The notes below the pieces were generated by a model, which had not been told where the DNA came from, ran no database searches, and saw nothing but the letters and a program-made list of their open reading frames with translations. DNA of 42,402 bases from Christiangramia lutea (lineage in GTDB: Bacteria; Bacteroidota; Bacteroidia; Flavobacteriales; Flavobacteriaceae), in assembly GCF_022489035.1 (NCBI RefSeq), contig NZ_JAKVTV010000007.1:1-42402 (forward strand), in the 5' to 3' direction. Position 1 is the stretch's first letter, and every line of letters starts with the position of its first letter. The position numbers and the translations under genes were made by a program. This document shows positions 1 to 8,287 of this stretch, one piece after another.

Positions 1-5
1 TTTAC

Positions 6-126
6 AACAACGGTTCATCGCCAATAGGCGGCACCGTTAGTAAGAAATTAACTAGACCAACAAACCAATACTAAGCCGACAAATCCGCGTCCCCTACTCC
101 GCCAACTGGCGATAACCGAGACCGTT
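6..126 (+). repeat. attC-like site 1 (type A, 121 bp)
   Basis: It runs from the AAC core to CCGTT and is about four bases shorter than the usual 125 because of a small deletion in the loop. It ends a cassette lying mostly outside the window, of which only TTTAC remains. L box pairing CGGTT(C)ATCGCCA with TGGCGATAACCG is intact. Confidence 0.9.
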
Positions 127-169
127 GGCACTCATTAAAAGAGAAATACAATTGATAAAAAGTAATAAA

Positions 170-613
170 ATGCAAGCCCTATTCTGGAGATATATAATTC
201 TGACTATCGGAATATTATTACTCTGTTTAAGTATCTTAAAATTTTACAATCCTGACCATATAACTGACTGGAAAAATCTTATAATTTTTAGCGGAGCAGG
301 ATTATTGCTAATTGGTTTAAACATATTCCTTTTCGATAGAATAAAAACTGTAAAAGTAAATCACAGCCGAATTATTTATGAAGAAAAAGGAGAACAAAAA
401 GACATAAATTGGAAAGACGTAAATAGAGTTGGTAGAATTTTATTTATCGCTCCACCTCTATATTTTGCTATCATAAATAAAAATTTAATAATCTTCCCTA
501 CAGAGAGAAATTTTGGATATTCAAGTTTCGGGTCATCATCAGTTTTTGTTGTAATTGATCATAGTAAAATGGGAGAAATTATAAATAAGGCTAAAGAACA
601 ATATTTAATCTAG
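170..613 (+). CDS. two-TM membrane protein with PH-like C-terminal half
   Basis: This is the only gene of cassette 1. I start it at ATG 170; an in-frame TTG at 125 lies in the recombination core and is unlikely. The product of 147 aa has two hydrophobic segments (about residues 5-25 and 37-54) and then a beta-rich soluble part of about 90 residues. Length and layout resemble bacterial PH-like (YcxB or bPH type) membrane proteins, but that is an architectural guess. The same layout recurs at 6169-6552 and 20201-20698. Function unknown. Confidence 0.75.
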   Translation: MQALFWRYIILTIGILLLCLSILKFYNPDHITDWKNLIIFSGAGLLLIGLNIFLFDRIKTVKVNHSRIIYEEKGEQKDINWKDVNRVGRILFIAPPLYFAIINKNLIIFPTERNFGYSSFGSSSVFVVIDHSKMGEIINKAKEQYLI

Positions 614-626
614 CATAACGAGTGCC

Positions 627-751
627 AACAACGGTTCATCGCCAATAAGCGGTAGCATTAAAAAGAAAATAATTAACTTGACCAACAAACCAATACTAAG
701 CCGACAAATCCGCGTCCCTTACTCCGCCAACTGGCGATAACCGAAACCGTT
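627..751 (+). repeat. attC-like site 2 (type A)
   Basis: 125 bp. It closes cassette 1, whose start TTGGCACTC is the exact complement of its end GAGTGCCAA. Confidence 0.93.
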
Positions 752-827
752 GTGCAAAATGCAAGGAATGATCTAGGTAATTAGAAAATTGACTAATAAG
801 CTTTTAAAAAAGTTTTCAATTAATTGA

Positions 828-1289
828 CTAATCTCCTTCGCTTAAGGAAAAACTTCCATCGCCGTTAAATGAAGAAAGAGTAATAGTAACTGACCAAATT
901 CCAGAAGTTCCACTCTCAGTTACACCGGAAAATGAATCAGGTTCTACACCACCTCTTAAAGTTTTATTTAAAACAACATTTCCATCTGCATCCTTAACTT
1001 CCATCACAAAAACTCCATTACTAGAAGAAGTAATATCTGCATTATAATCCGCTGTATTCAATGAATTTTGCCATAAAAAAGTTCTTTCACCACTTCCTCC
1101 ATTACCAGTGAAATCACCATCAACATCACCAAAAAAATCATCTCCATCGTCAAAAAGAACCGTTCCGTTAACAGTTAATTCCACTGCTTGAGTTGAACTA
1201 TCGTCATCAGAACTACAACCAATATTTATTGCAAGTACAGTTGAAAATAGAATTATAAAAGCTGACTTGGAAATTTTATTTTTAAACAT
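828..1289 (-). CDS. lipoprotein, only antisense gene of the array
   Basis: 153 aa. Signal peptide with lipobox NIGC near residue 25, followed by SSDDDSS. An acidic stretch just after the cysteine is typical of surface-exported lipoproteins in Flavobacteriia (lipoprotein export signal, known from Capnocytophaga and Flavobacterium). The rest is Gly/Asp/Ser-rich and beta-like, with no family I recognise. It is the only cassette gene read against the array direction, so it cannot use read-through from upstream cassettes. The AT-rich stretch 1290-1385 must hold its promoter, but I see no clear consensus there. Confidence 0.85.
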   Translation of the reverse strand: MFKNKISKSAFIILFSTVLAINIGCSSDDDSSTQAVELTVNGTVLFDDGDDFFGDVDGDFTGNGGSGERTFLWQNSLNTADYNADITSSSNGVFVMEVKDADGNVVLNKTLRGGVEPDSFSGVTESGTSGIWSVTITLSSFNGDGSFSLSEGD

Positions 1290-1388
1290 AAGTAGAGATT
1301 TAAGGGTTAAGGCTAAAACGTTAATTATAACACAATATTACTATTTTTAATCTAGAATTATTTAAATCTAAACAAATGCACTTTGCAC

Positions 1389-1513
1389 AACAACGGTTCA
1401 TCGCCAATAGACGGCACCGTTAGAAAGAAAATAATTAACTTGACCAACAAACCAATACTAAGCCGACAAATCCGCGTCCCGCACTCCGCCAACTGGCGAT
1501 AACCGAGACCGTT
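1389..1513 (+). repeat. attC-like site 3 (type A)
   Basis: 125 bp. It closes cassette 2 (TTGTGCAAA at the start, TTTGCACAA at the end, perfect). Confidence 0.93.
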
Positions 1514-1522
1514 GTGCACAAT

Positions 1523-2059
1523 ATGGAAACAAAGATTCTGCAATATTCAAAATTTTCCGGATTAATATTTTTCTTAATCTGTAGTTGCATTCAAAATGCT
1601 GAACCTGAAACTTTTTTAATACCTAAAGATTTTAGAGGAAGAGCAAATATTATTTATGATCAAAAATGCGGATTAGATGAAGAGTATGAAAATGGCAGAA
1701 GGGTTTATAGAATACCCGAGGATGGTGTTCTTTTGACAAAATTTAGTAAACCTTCAGGATTTATTGACCACAAATATTATTTAGTAGATAAGACAGGTAA
1801 TAGAATTGAATTATCGAAAATGGACGTTAGAGATTATAATGAAGATTATACAATTTCAAAAAATCCAAAAGAACCACCTAGAGATACTTTAGGAGTTTTT
1901 AAATGGGGAACTTTAGGAAGTGCCGCACAGATGAGTGATGATGGTTATACTTTTCAAGAATTCTTTGTCAGTGATTACAATAATCTTGGTAAAAATTACA
2001 CCAAGAAATATTTAAGTTTTACCGATTTAATTAAAGAAAAAAGAAAAAACTGTAATTAA
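1523..2059 (+). CDS. lipoprotein of unknown function
   Basis: First gene of cassette 3, 178 aa. ATG 1523 lies only 10 bases after the GTT core, so there is no room for a promoter inside the cassette. A GTG at 1514 is in frame but lies in the core. The hydrophobic signal ends in a lipobox-like LICSC around residue 22. The mature part is charged, without a known motif. The downstream gene follows after 35 bases on the same strand. Confidence 0.8.
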   Translation: METKILQYSKFSGLIFFLICSCIQNAEPETFLIPKDFRGRANIIYDQKCGLDEEYENGRRVYRIPEDGVLLTKFSKPSGFIDHKYYLVDKTGNRIELSKMDVRDYNEDYTISKNPKEPPRDTLGVFKWGTLGSAAQMSDDGYTFQEFFVSDYNNLGKNYTKKYLSFTDLIKEKRKNCN

Positions 2060-2094
2060 TCGACAATTATCACGAAAAGTAAAATAATTCAGGA

Positions 2095-2556
2095 ATGAAA
2101 AAATTAATAGCTCTACTTTTAATATCTCTAATTTCGATATGTCATCTGTATTCTCAAAATAAAACTATTGAAGGAAGGGTAATAGATAACAATTTGGAAA
2201 CTTTACCTGGCGTTCCAATCTTCATTAGTGACACTATTAAAATTGGAGAAACAGATTTAGAAGGTTTCTTTAAAATTGAAATTCCCACTGACAAGCATAA
2301 AATTACTTTCAAATATGTTGGGATAGATCCTGCAACTATAGAACTGATTGAACAATGTGAACAAATAGAAGTCATCATGATGTTAACAGGTACACATGAT
2401 TTTGAAACTTTTAGACGAGCTGAAAGGGAAAGAAAAAAGAAATTTAAATTACTCCCTGAAATTCATAAACGAGCTTATATCAAAGGAATATTTCAATTAG
2501 ATGAGCCATGCTACAATCGCGAATTTGAGCCCTACTTTCTTGAGAAGGAAATTTAA
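2095..2556 (+). CDS. secreted carboxypeptidase-regulatory-like domain protein
   Basis: Second gene of cassette 3, 153 aa. A Sec signal peptide (about residues 1-20, ending YSQ) is followed by a segment with KTIEGRVID, LPGVPIFI and GETDLEGFFKI. This is the pattern of the CarboxypepD_reg-like beta-sandwich common at the N-termini of Bacteroidota outer-membrane proteins. The family fold usually precedes a TonB-dependent receptor; here it stands alone with a basic C-terminal tail. ATG 2095 is preceded by AGGA. Confidence 0.8.
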   Translation: MKKLIALLLISLISICHLYSQNKTIEGRVIDNNLETLPGVPIFISDTIKIGETDLEGFFKIEIPTDKHKITFKYVGIDPATIELIEQCEQIEVIMMLTGTHDFETFRRAERERKKKFKLLPEIHKRAYIKGIFQLDEPCYNREFEPYFLEKEI

Positions 2557-2593
2557 AAAATATAATTTATAAAATCATAGCCATACTGTGCAC

Positions 2594-2718
2594 AACAACG
2601 GTTCATCGCCAATAAGCGGCAGCGTTAGAAAGAAAATAATTAACTTGACCAACAAACCAATACTAAGCCGACAAAACCGCGTCCCGCACTCCGCTAACTG
2701 GCGATAACCGAGACCGTT
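2594..2718 (+). repeat. attC-like site 4 (type A)
   Basis: 125 bp. It closes cassette 3 (TTGTGCACA and TGTGCACAA). The complementarity extends to 15 positions, CCAT at the end pairing with ATGG at the start. Confidence 0.93.
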
Positions 2719-2819
2719 ATATTTAATTGCCAGAAAGATCCAGGAAGGTAGAAACGGACTTTACTCAGTTCTATTTAGAAATCAGTTTAAATTGAAAATA
2801 TTAATTGAAAGATCAAAAA

Positions 2820-2975
2820 ATGAATAAAATAAGAATACTCGGACTTACATTTTTAATCATTGGCGGTTTAGGACTACATTATACAAATGGTTATGGATTT
2901 ATATTTGGGATTTTAGCTGGTATTGGAATAGTATGGATATTGACTGGAGAGTTTATTTTAATGAGTAAAAATTAA
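2820..2975 (+). CDS. small hydrophobic membrane protein (51 aa)
   Basis: First gene of cassette 4, with ATG 2820 and TAA at 2973-2975. It starts MNKIRILGLTFLIIGGLGL and has two short hydrophobic stretches with FGILAGIGI in the second. It aligns along its whole length with the neighbour at 3115-3297 (shared GL, FGIL.GIGI, F, SK), so the two are tandem paralogues. Probably two short membrane helices. Function unknown. Confidence 0.72.
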   Translation: MNKIRILGLTFLIIGGLGLHYTNGYGFIFGILAGIGIVWILTGEFILMSKN

Positions 2976-3114
2976 AGTGAATCCTTTAGAAGATAATTTA
3001 GAATAAATATCAAAAGGATTCAGGAAAGAAGATATAGACTTGAAAAAGATAATTTAAGTTCAATTAATTTTAATGTAGCTTAGTTATCCAATTTGACTAA
3101 AAACTTGCTTAAAA

Positions 3115-3297
3115 ATGACTAAAATAAGAGTTATCGGACTTATTAGTGTAATAATTGGAATATTGGGAATTACATATTTAGATCGATCAGATTTTCAATT
3201 CCTCTTTGGAATATTGACTGGAATTGGTATTGGTTGGCTTCTGAGAGGACAGTTTATGGTAATAAGTAAAAAAGAAAAAGAATCCTTAGGTAAATAA
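3115..3297 (+). CDS. small hydrophobic membrane protein (60 aa), paralogue of 2820-2975
   Basis: Second gene of cassette 4. It begins MTKIRVIGLISVIIGILGI and carries FGILTGIGIGWLLRGQF, matching the upstream small gene position by position, plus a charged tail (KKEKESLGK). Two membrane helices are likely. The 139 bases between the paralogues are AT-rich and look like partly decayed duplicate sequence. Function unknown; a tandem duplication inside a single cassette is unusual. Confidence 0.75.
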   Translation: MTKIRVIGLISVIIGILGITYLDRSDFQFLFGILTGIGIGWLLRGQFMVISKKEKESLGK

Positions 3298-3339
3298 TTC
3301 AAAAAAGTAAAATAAAGATTCTAGTCCGCAACTAAACAT

Positions 3340-3464
3340 AACAACGGTTCATCGCCAATAAGCGGCAGCGTTAGAAAGAAAATAATTAACTTGACCAACA
3401 ACAAAATACTAAGCCGACAAATCCGCGTCCCTTACTCCGCCAACTGGCGATAACCGAGACCGTT
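3340..3464 (+). repeat. attC-like site 5 (type A)
   Basis: 125 bp. It closes cassette 4 (TTATATTTA and TAAACATAA, one mismatch). It carries the rare loop variant CAACAACAAAATAC, shared only with site 40, and both precede erythromycin-esterase cassettes. Confidence 0.92.
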
Positions 3465-3488
3465 GTACACCATTTTAAAACAAACATT

Positions 3489-4775
3489 TTGCTCAAAAAC
3501 TTACTTTCAATTTTCATTCTGATATCACCACTCCTTTTATTTTCTCAGAAAAAAGAAACTATAAACTGGATAACGAATAATTCTATAGAAATTGAAGATG
3601 CAAATCCTGATTCTAAACTAAAAATCTTTAAACAAAATACACCCGATAAATTTTCTAACGCCAAGATTTATGGGTTTGGAGAAGCATCCCATAACACAAA
3701 AGAGTTTTTTAACCTAAAAGCAAAGTTTTTCAAACATTTGGTAATGACTCAAGGTGTCAAAACGTTTATAATGGAAGAATCTTACCAGGCTGAATCGGGA
3801 ATAAATGAATGGATAAGCGGAGGTAAAGGTGATATTAAGACTATTGCTGAAAATTTTAATCTTGGATTTTGGCGTACTATGGAAATTGCAAATCTTTTGC
3901 AATGGATGAGAGAATATAACAAAGGTAAGCCTCAGGAAGAACAAATTAAGTTTTATGGAATGGATATTCAAAAAGGTGAAAAACTTAATGAAGAGATACG
4001 AAGGTTAGTTGCCAGGAATGAGATCTCAGTCGACAAAAAACTTTTAGCAGCTGTTGATAGTTGCGCAAACAAGAAAATAGACTATAGCAAAAAAGAAGCC
4101 TGGTGGCAATTTCAACTTCCAAAATTAAATGAACTAAAACACCAAATACTTAATTCCAACCTGAAAAGTAAAGAGTATAAAAATGATCTAAGAAGTTTAG
4201 ATTATTTAATAAGTTATACTGAATATGCTTCTTTAGTTAAAGAGAAATATCCAACATCTACGGAGTTCAGAGATCTAAAAATGTTCGAAAATGTAAAGTA
4301 TATTGTAGAAAACCTATCTAAAGAAGAGAAGGTATTTATTTGGGCTCATAACGAACATATTAACAAAAAAGAGATGTACAGCACAGATAGCGGTATCACA
4401 GGCCTGGGCCGTAATTTGAAAGATTATTACGGTGATAATTATTACGCGGTAGGCTTCGATTTTGGAATTGGTAAAATTAAAGGATTTGTCACCAGTAAAA
4501 ATGATGACAATTACTGGAAAACATACGATATAGAAAAACCAATTAAAAGAACTTATGCAAAAACCTTAATGTCTATAGATAAAGACATTTATTTCATTCA
4601 GTTCAACAAAGATTTAGAATTTTTCAACGAAGAGTCAAAGCATTTACTAATTGGGGGTGGTGGCTATCAACCAAAACCTTTACATAGAATTTTAATTCCA
4701 AAAGTATATGCAGAAACATATGATGCACTAATCTTTGTAAAAAAGATTTCAGTGCCAGATTACAATTTAAATTAA
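3489..4775 (+). CDS. exported erythromycin-esterase-like hydrolase
   Basis: Cassette 5, 428 aa, TTG start followed by a good Sec signal (to about residue 20, LLLFSQ). It shows the Ere family pattern: GFGEASHNTKEFF (E65, H68), MEESY (about residues 95-99), YGMDIQ, and WAHNEHI (about 285-291). In characterised Ere enzymes these His and Glu residues hydrolyse the macrolide lactone. Many environmental homologues act on unknown substrates, so resistance should not be assumed. A diverged paralogue sits in cassette 40 (35354-36646). Confidence 0.88.
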   Translation: MLKNLLSIFILISPLLLFSQKKETINWITNNSIEIEDANPDSKLKIFKQNTPDKFSNAKIYGFGEASHNTKEFFNLKAKFFKHLVMTQGVKTFIMEESYQAESGINEWISGGKGDIKTIAENFNLGFWRTMEIANLLQWMREYNKGKPQEEQIKFYGMDIQKGEKLNEEIRRLVARNEISVDKKLLAAVDSCANKKIDYSKKEAWWQFQLPKLNELKHQILNSNLKSKEYKNDLRSLDYLISYTEYASLVKEKYPTSTEFRDLKMFENVKYIVENLSKEEKVFIWAHNEHINKKEMYSTDSGITGLGRNLKDYYGDNYYAVGFDFGIGKIKGFVTSKNDDNYWKTYDIEKPIKRTYAKTLMSIDKDIYFIQFNKDLEFFNEESKHLLIGGGGYQPKPLHRILIPKVYAETYDALIFVKKISVPDYNLN

Positions 4776-4792
4776 ATAATAAAACGGTGTAC

Positions 4793-4917
4793 AACAACGG
4801 TTCATCGCCAATAAGCGGCACCGTTAGTAAGAAAATAATTAACTTGACCAACAAACCAATACTAAGCCGACAAATCCGCGTCCCGCACTCCGCCAACTGG
4901 CGATAACCGAGACCGTT
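4793..4917 (+). repeat. attC-like site 6 (type A)
   Basis: 125 bp. It closes cassette 5 (TTGTACACC and GGTGTACAA, perfect, extending to 14 of 15 positions). Confidence 0.93.
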
Positions 4918-4934
4918 GGCAGCAATTAAACAAA

Positions 4935-5498
4935 ATGAGAACTAAGGAAATTAAAGATAAAGATTTCGAAAGTATACTTAGAACAGAATTAGAAGGAATA
5001 AATGATTTAGAATTAATGATTCTAAAAGGGCATATTCTTATAGAATACTCATTAAATAAATTTATTGATGATATCAATGAAGGAAATCTCGATATTGATA
5101 AAACAAACTTTAATTTTTCTAGTAAAATTAGAATTGCAGAGTTTCTAGGTCTTTTTAAAAAGAAAGATCATCTAAAAGAAAGCATTGATGACATTAATAA
5201 GCTAAGAAATCAAATTGCACATCAATTGAAATATGATGAAAAATTAATGCAAAAGATTATTGCTCTTTACTTAAAATTAAACATTCCAGGAAGCAGAATT
5301 AGTAAAGAAAAAAATGACATAGAAAATTTCTACTTTATTATTATAGTTAATTGTGGGTTAATAATGGGCAAAAAACTAGGTCAACAAAAAATTAAAAATT
5401 TTACAACAAATACTTTACAAAACTTAAGGTCACAAAATCCGAAAAAGTTTGATCTAGATTTTAAAAATTTTAATAATCAAAAAACAGAAAATGAATAG
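4935..5498 (+). CDS. HEPN-like protein with RNxxxH motif
   Basis: First gene of cassette 6, 187 aa, cytoplasmic and alpha-helical. RNQIAH at residues 91-96 fits the Rx4-6H catalytic motif of HEPN nucleases, and the preceding KGHILIEYSLNKFI segment resembles HEPN or MtlR-like proteins. HEPN proteins with an intact motif are often metal-independent RNases in toxin-antitoxin or defence modules. That is family knowledge; activity here is inferred. Its end overlaps the lipoprotein gene downstream by 8 bases, so the two are translationally coupled. Confidence 0.7.
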   Translation: MRTKEIKDKDFESILRTELEGINDLELMILKGHILIEYSLNKFIDDINEGNLDIDKTNFNFSSKIRIAEFLGLFKKKDHLKESIDDINKLRNQIAHQLKYDEKLMQKIIALYLKLNIPGSRISKEKNDIENFYFIIIVNCGLIMGKKLGQQKIKNFTTNTLQNLRSQNPKKFDLDFKNFNNQKTENE

Positions 5499-5961
5499 AA
5501 TAAAATTTACAATTGTTGTCTTATTAATAGGTCAGTTTTTCTTTACAAGTTGTGGAGAAAAATCAGACCAATCCGAAAAAACAGTAAACTCCATTGAGAA
5601 AAAAACGATCATTTTAGATATTACAAAAATCATAAATAAAACTGAGCAAGAAGTAACAAGTGTATTAGGAAATTCCGAAAAGAATGAAATTATAAAAGGC
5701 TATCCTTGTGAAAACGAGAAGTGCAAAAGAGCTTTTTATAAAGATGGAAAAATAGAAATAATCTTCAAGAATGAAAAAGCGAGCAGAATAACAATAAATA
5801 ATATCTCTGATCTAACCAATAATGATAATGCTTTAGAAAGAATTGGATTAGAAAACAAAAAACCAACATTTAAAAACCCCGAAAATGTGATTCGATGGGA
5901 AAATATTAATAATATTTCCGAAATTAGTTTTTTTCCTGATTACATTTTAATCAAAAGCTAA
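5491..5961 (+). CDS. lipoprotein coupled to HEPN-like gene
   Basis: Second gene of cassette 6, 156 aa. ATG 5491 overlaps the end of the HEPN-like gene. Signal peptide with lipobox FTSC at about residue 21, followed by GEKSDQSEK. The mature part is lysine-rich with a Cys pair (CENEKC). No family recognised. The overlap suggests co-expression, but an envelope lipoprotein is not an obvious antitoxin, so the functional link is open. Confidence 0.78.
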   Translation: MNRIKFTIVVLLIGQFFFTSCGEKSDQSEKTVNSIEKKTIILDITKIINKTEQEVTSVLGNSEKNEIIKGYPCENEKCKRAFYKDGKIEIIFKNEKASRITINNISDLTNNDNALERIGLENKKPTFKNPENVIRWENINNISEISFFPDYILIKS

Positions 5962-6009
5962 TTAGAATATTTATAAATACCCGAGGGATAGTGAAACTTA
6001 ACTGCTGCC

Positions 6010-6134
6010 AACATCGGTTCATCGCAAATAACGGGTATTGTAGAAAAAGTGTAATTTTAGAAACCAGGAAAGAAAATGGTTAAGCCGACAAGTCCGCGTC
6101 CCTACTCCCGCAACTTGCGATAACCGTAACCGTT
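6010..6134 (+). repeat. attC-like site 7 (type B)
   Basis: 125 bp, first type B site: AACATCGGTTCATCGCAA pairs with TTGCGATAACCG, and CGGG in the loop pairs with CCCG. It closes cassette 6 (TTGGCAGCA and TGCTGCCAA). Confidence 0.92.
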
Positions 6135-6168
6135 GGCATTCATTGCTTGACTTTTTAAAATTTATGAT

Positions 6169-6552
6169 TTGGAAATAAAATACACTAAAAAAAGATTGAC
6201 AAGTTATTTAGCATTAGGTGTGCTAATGTTCCTAATGGGAATTTTCACAATTTATGAAGATAGCTTCTCCATATATAGTTATTTATGGTTCACATTAGGA
6301 GCTTTATACCTTTTAACCACTTACTACGAAAGAAAGAATCAATATATAACTATAGACAATGATAAGCTTATTAAACATTCGATATTCAAAAAGACTATTG
6401 ATGTAAATGATATTAAAAAGATTAGAAAATATGTAAGTATTTATAAAATTGAAACTTCAGATAAAAACTTAAAAATAAATAAAGATATCATAGAAGCTGA
6501 ATCCTTATACAAATTGGAGGATTACTTCAAAAAACTAAATATTAAATCCTAA
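6169..6552 (+). CDS. two-TM membrane protein, PH-like layout
   Basis: First gene of cassette 7, 127 aa, TTG start. Two hydrophobic helices (about residues 12-27 and 35-52) precede a basic, beta-rich C-terminal half. Same layout as 170-613 and 20201-20698, without strong sequence identity by eye. Function unknown. Confidence 0.7.
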   Translation: MEIKYTKKRLTSYLALGVLMFLMGIFTIYEDSFSIYSYLWFTLGALYLLTTYYERKNQYITIDNDKLIKHSIFKKTIDVNDIKKIRKYVSIYKIETSDKNLKINKDIIEAESLYKLEDYFKKLNIKS

Positions 6553-6628
6553 ATAATATAACAGAATTTCAAATGTGGTTTTGCTTTATTGTTCGAATGG
6601 ATGACTTTTAATAAACGATTTAGTTGAA

Positions 6629-6811
6629 ATGAAAATCTTTGTTTATATCATACTAGCTGCAACTATAATCTTACTAATATGGAATTTAACACGGTTAGAT
6701 TTCCAAGAACCCGAAAAAAAGATATTGGGAAATATTATAGGCAATTTATTGATTATTATCTCCCTAATTTTTTCAATTCGTAATTTCCAGAAAAAAGAAA
6801 AATCGAACTAA
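6629..6811 (+). CDS. small two-TM membrane protein (60 aa)
   Basis: Second gene of cassette 7. It begins MKIFVYIILAATIILLIW (helix 1), has a polar turn, then GNIIGNLLIIISLIFSI (helix 2) and a lysine-rich end. ATG 6629. Size and layout are like small inner-membrane proteins; no family recognised. Confidence 0.65.
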   Translation: MKIFVYIILAATIILLIWNLTRLDFQEPEKKILGNIIGNLLIIISLIFSIRNFQKKEKSN

Positions 6812-6824
6812 CGCAACGAAAGCC

Positions 6825-6949
6825 AACAACGGTTCATCGCCAATAAGCGGCAGCGTTAGATAGAAAATAATTAACTTGACCAACAAACCAATACTAAGCC
6901 GACAAATCCGCGTCCCACACTCCGCCAACTGGCGATAACCGAGACCGTT
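6825..6949 (+). repeat. attC-like site 8 (type A)
   Basis: 125 bp. It closes cassette 7 (TTGGCATTC and GAAAGCCAA, one mismatch). It differs from site 33, which also precedes an identical copy of cassette 8. Confidence 0.92.
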
Positions 6950-6988
6950 GTGTGCAATGTTCACCAAAATTCGAACAAAGAAGAAAAA

Positions 6989-7453
6989 TTGAAAAACAGA
7001 AAATCAAATACTTTAAAACCAATCAATAAATCTCTTGATTTCAATTTTTTCTATTTGATTATAGTTATTACAAGTCTATTTTCTTGTACATCTACTCGTC
7101 CTGAATTTTTATCAAACTTGACAATAGAAAATAAGAATCAAAATAGATTAATTGAGAATAGAAAACCGGATTATGGAATTGATGGAAAAGATGGATGCGA
7201 AGTACTAGGCGAAATTTCGATGAATATAATTGAAATAGAACCAGGCTTTATTAAAGGAAAAATTTTTGATTCAGAAAATAAAGATCCACTGATAAATGCT
7301 GACATATATCTGATATTATCAGGAGAAAAAAAGAATGATACTTTAAATATTTACTCCGATCAAGATGGTAATTTTCAGAAAGAATTCGACGGAGTAATCC
7401 AAGAAATTGAGGTTAGATATATTGCTTTTAGAAATTTAAACGTAAATATGTAA
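6989..7453 (+). CDS. lipoprotein with carboxypeptidase-regulatory-like domain (copy 1)
   Basis: 154 aa. I choose TTG 6989 because the diverged third copy (32788-33252) starts with GTG at the matching codon; an upstream GTG at 6950 lies in the core. A long basic N-terminus leads to a hydrophobic stretch ending in lipobox LFSC, then a mature part with GFIKGKIFDSENKDPLINA and a DGNFQKEF turn, the pattern of a CarboxypepD_reg-like beta-sandwich. Identical to 28955-29419. Confidence 0.8.
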   Translation: MKNRKSNTLKPINKSLDFNFFYLIIVITSLFSCTSTRPEFLSNLTIENKNQNRLIENRKPDYGIDGKDGCEVLGEISMNIIEIEPGFIKGKIFDSENKDPLINADIYLILSGEKKNDTLNIYSDQDGNFQKEFDGVIQEIEVRYIAFRNLNVNM

Positions 7454-7475
7454 ATTAAACTAAAACACAGCACAC

Positions 7476-7600
7476 AACAACGGTTCATCGCCAATAAGCG
7501 GCAGCGTTAGAAAGAAAATAATTAACTTGACCAACGAACCAATACTAAGCCGACAAATCCGCGTCCCTTACTCCGCCAACTGGCGATAACCGAGACCGTT
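7476..7600 (+). repeat. attC-like site 9 (type A)
   Basis: 125 bp, identical to site 34, including the CAACGAACC variant. It closes cassette 8 (TTGTGTGC and GCACACAA). Confidence 0.93.
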
Positions 7601-7616
7601 GTAGCCAATTTTTTAA

Positions 7617-8150
7617 ATGAAAAAACTGCTAAAAATTTTATTAGTTTCAGGAATTCTATTCATAATAATAATTGCAATAATGTTCTTTCATGACTTAGGT
7701 TCTAATGAAGAAAATTTAGAATTATACAGTCATAATCCTAAAAATTTCAACTTTAAGAAGCCAATAGAATATTTAGATTATCATCAACTAGATTCATTAA
7801 AAAGATTAAAAATAGAAACAGCAAAAATAGAAGTTATTGGATCTGGATACTCAGGCTATGATTTTTATATGTGGCATCGGCCGATAGAAAAAGGTGAAAT
7901 TTATATTAAGGCTTTCGAATTGACAGAAAACTCTCCTATATCACTTGAAAAATTAAGTTCTCGTACAAATAACAAAATTGAAACTACAGGCAAAAATTTT
8001 AAACTTTATCACGGTTTCACGGTAATTGATGAAGGAACATTTGAAGAATATTATCCAGTAAGATTTGAACTGTGGTTTAAACAAGATAAAACAAATCAAG
8101 AAAAAAAATTGACTGAAAAAAAGTACTTAATAGATGGATGGGATAGATAA
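7617..8150 (+). CDS. membrane-anchored protein of unknown function
   Basis: Cassette 9, 177 aa, ATG 7617. One N-terminal helix (about residues 5-26), no lipobox, then a soluble domain with GSGYSGYDFYMWHRP and a Tyr/Phe-rich end. Probably anchored in the inner membrane with a periplasmic domain. No family recognised. Confidence 0.75.
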   Translation: MKKLLKILLVSGILFIIIIAIMFFHDLGSNEENLELYSHNPKNFNFKKPIEYLDYHQLDSLKRLKIETAKIEVIGSGYSGYDFYMWHRPIEKGEIYIKAFELTENSPISLEKLSSRTNNKIETTGKNFKLYHGFTVIDEGTFEEYYPVRFELWFKQDKTNQEKKLTEKKYLIDGWDR

Positions 8151-8162
8151 AAAACTGGCAAC

Positions 8163-8287
8163 AACAACGGTTCATCGCCAATAAGCGGCAGCGTTAGAAA
8201 GAAAACAATTAACTTGACCAACAAACCAATACTAAGCCGACAAATCCGCGTCTCCTACTCCGCCAACTGGCGATAACCGAGACCGTT
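8163..8287 (+). repeat. attC-like site 10 (type A)
   Basis: 125 bp. It closes cassette 9 (TTGTAGCCA and TGGCAACAA, one A-A mismatch). Confidence 0.92.

Larger units (their letters stand above)
6948..7600 (+). mobile_element. cassette 8, duplicated exactly as cassette 33
   Basis: By eye, this cassette with its site (6948-7600) is identical to 28914-29566. Identity begins within ACCGTT, the last difference being CCGAGACC against CCGTGACC. It ends at CCGTT of the downstream site, where GTAGCC and ATATAC follow. The identical unit is therefore one gene plus one attC-like site. Confidence 0.9.

Noticed and set aside
1358-1543. Minus-strand ORFs across many repeats sharing a peptide with GLGYRQLAECGTRICRLS (also near 4624, 6773, 15139, 35289)
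   Set aside because: They are translations of the repeated 125-bp site itself. They recur at many sites with the same peptide, lack consistent starts and are explained by the non-coding site sequence.
2719-2819. A promoter or gene in the leader of cassette 4
   Set aside because: No TAnnTTTG element or ORF is visible. The stretch is AT-rich without a supported signal.
3489-4775. Calling the Ere-like genes macrolide-resistance genes
   Set aside because: Family motifs are present, but the proteins are exported and environmental homologues have unknown substrates. Sequence alone does not support resistance.
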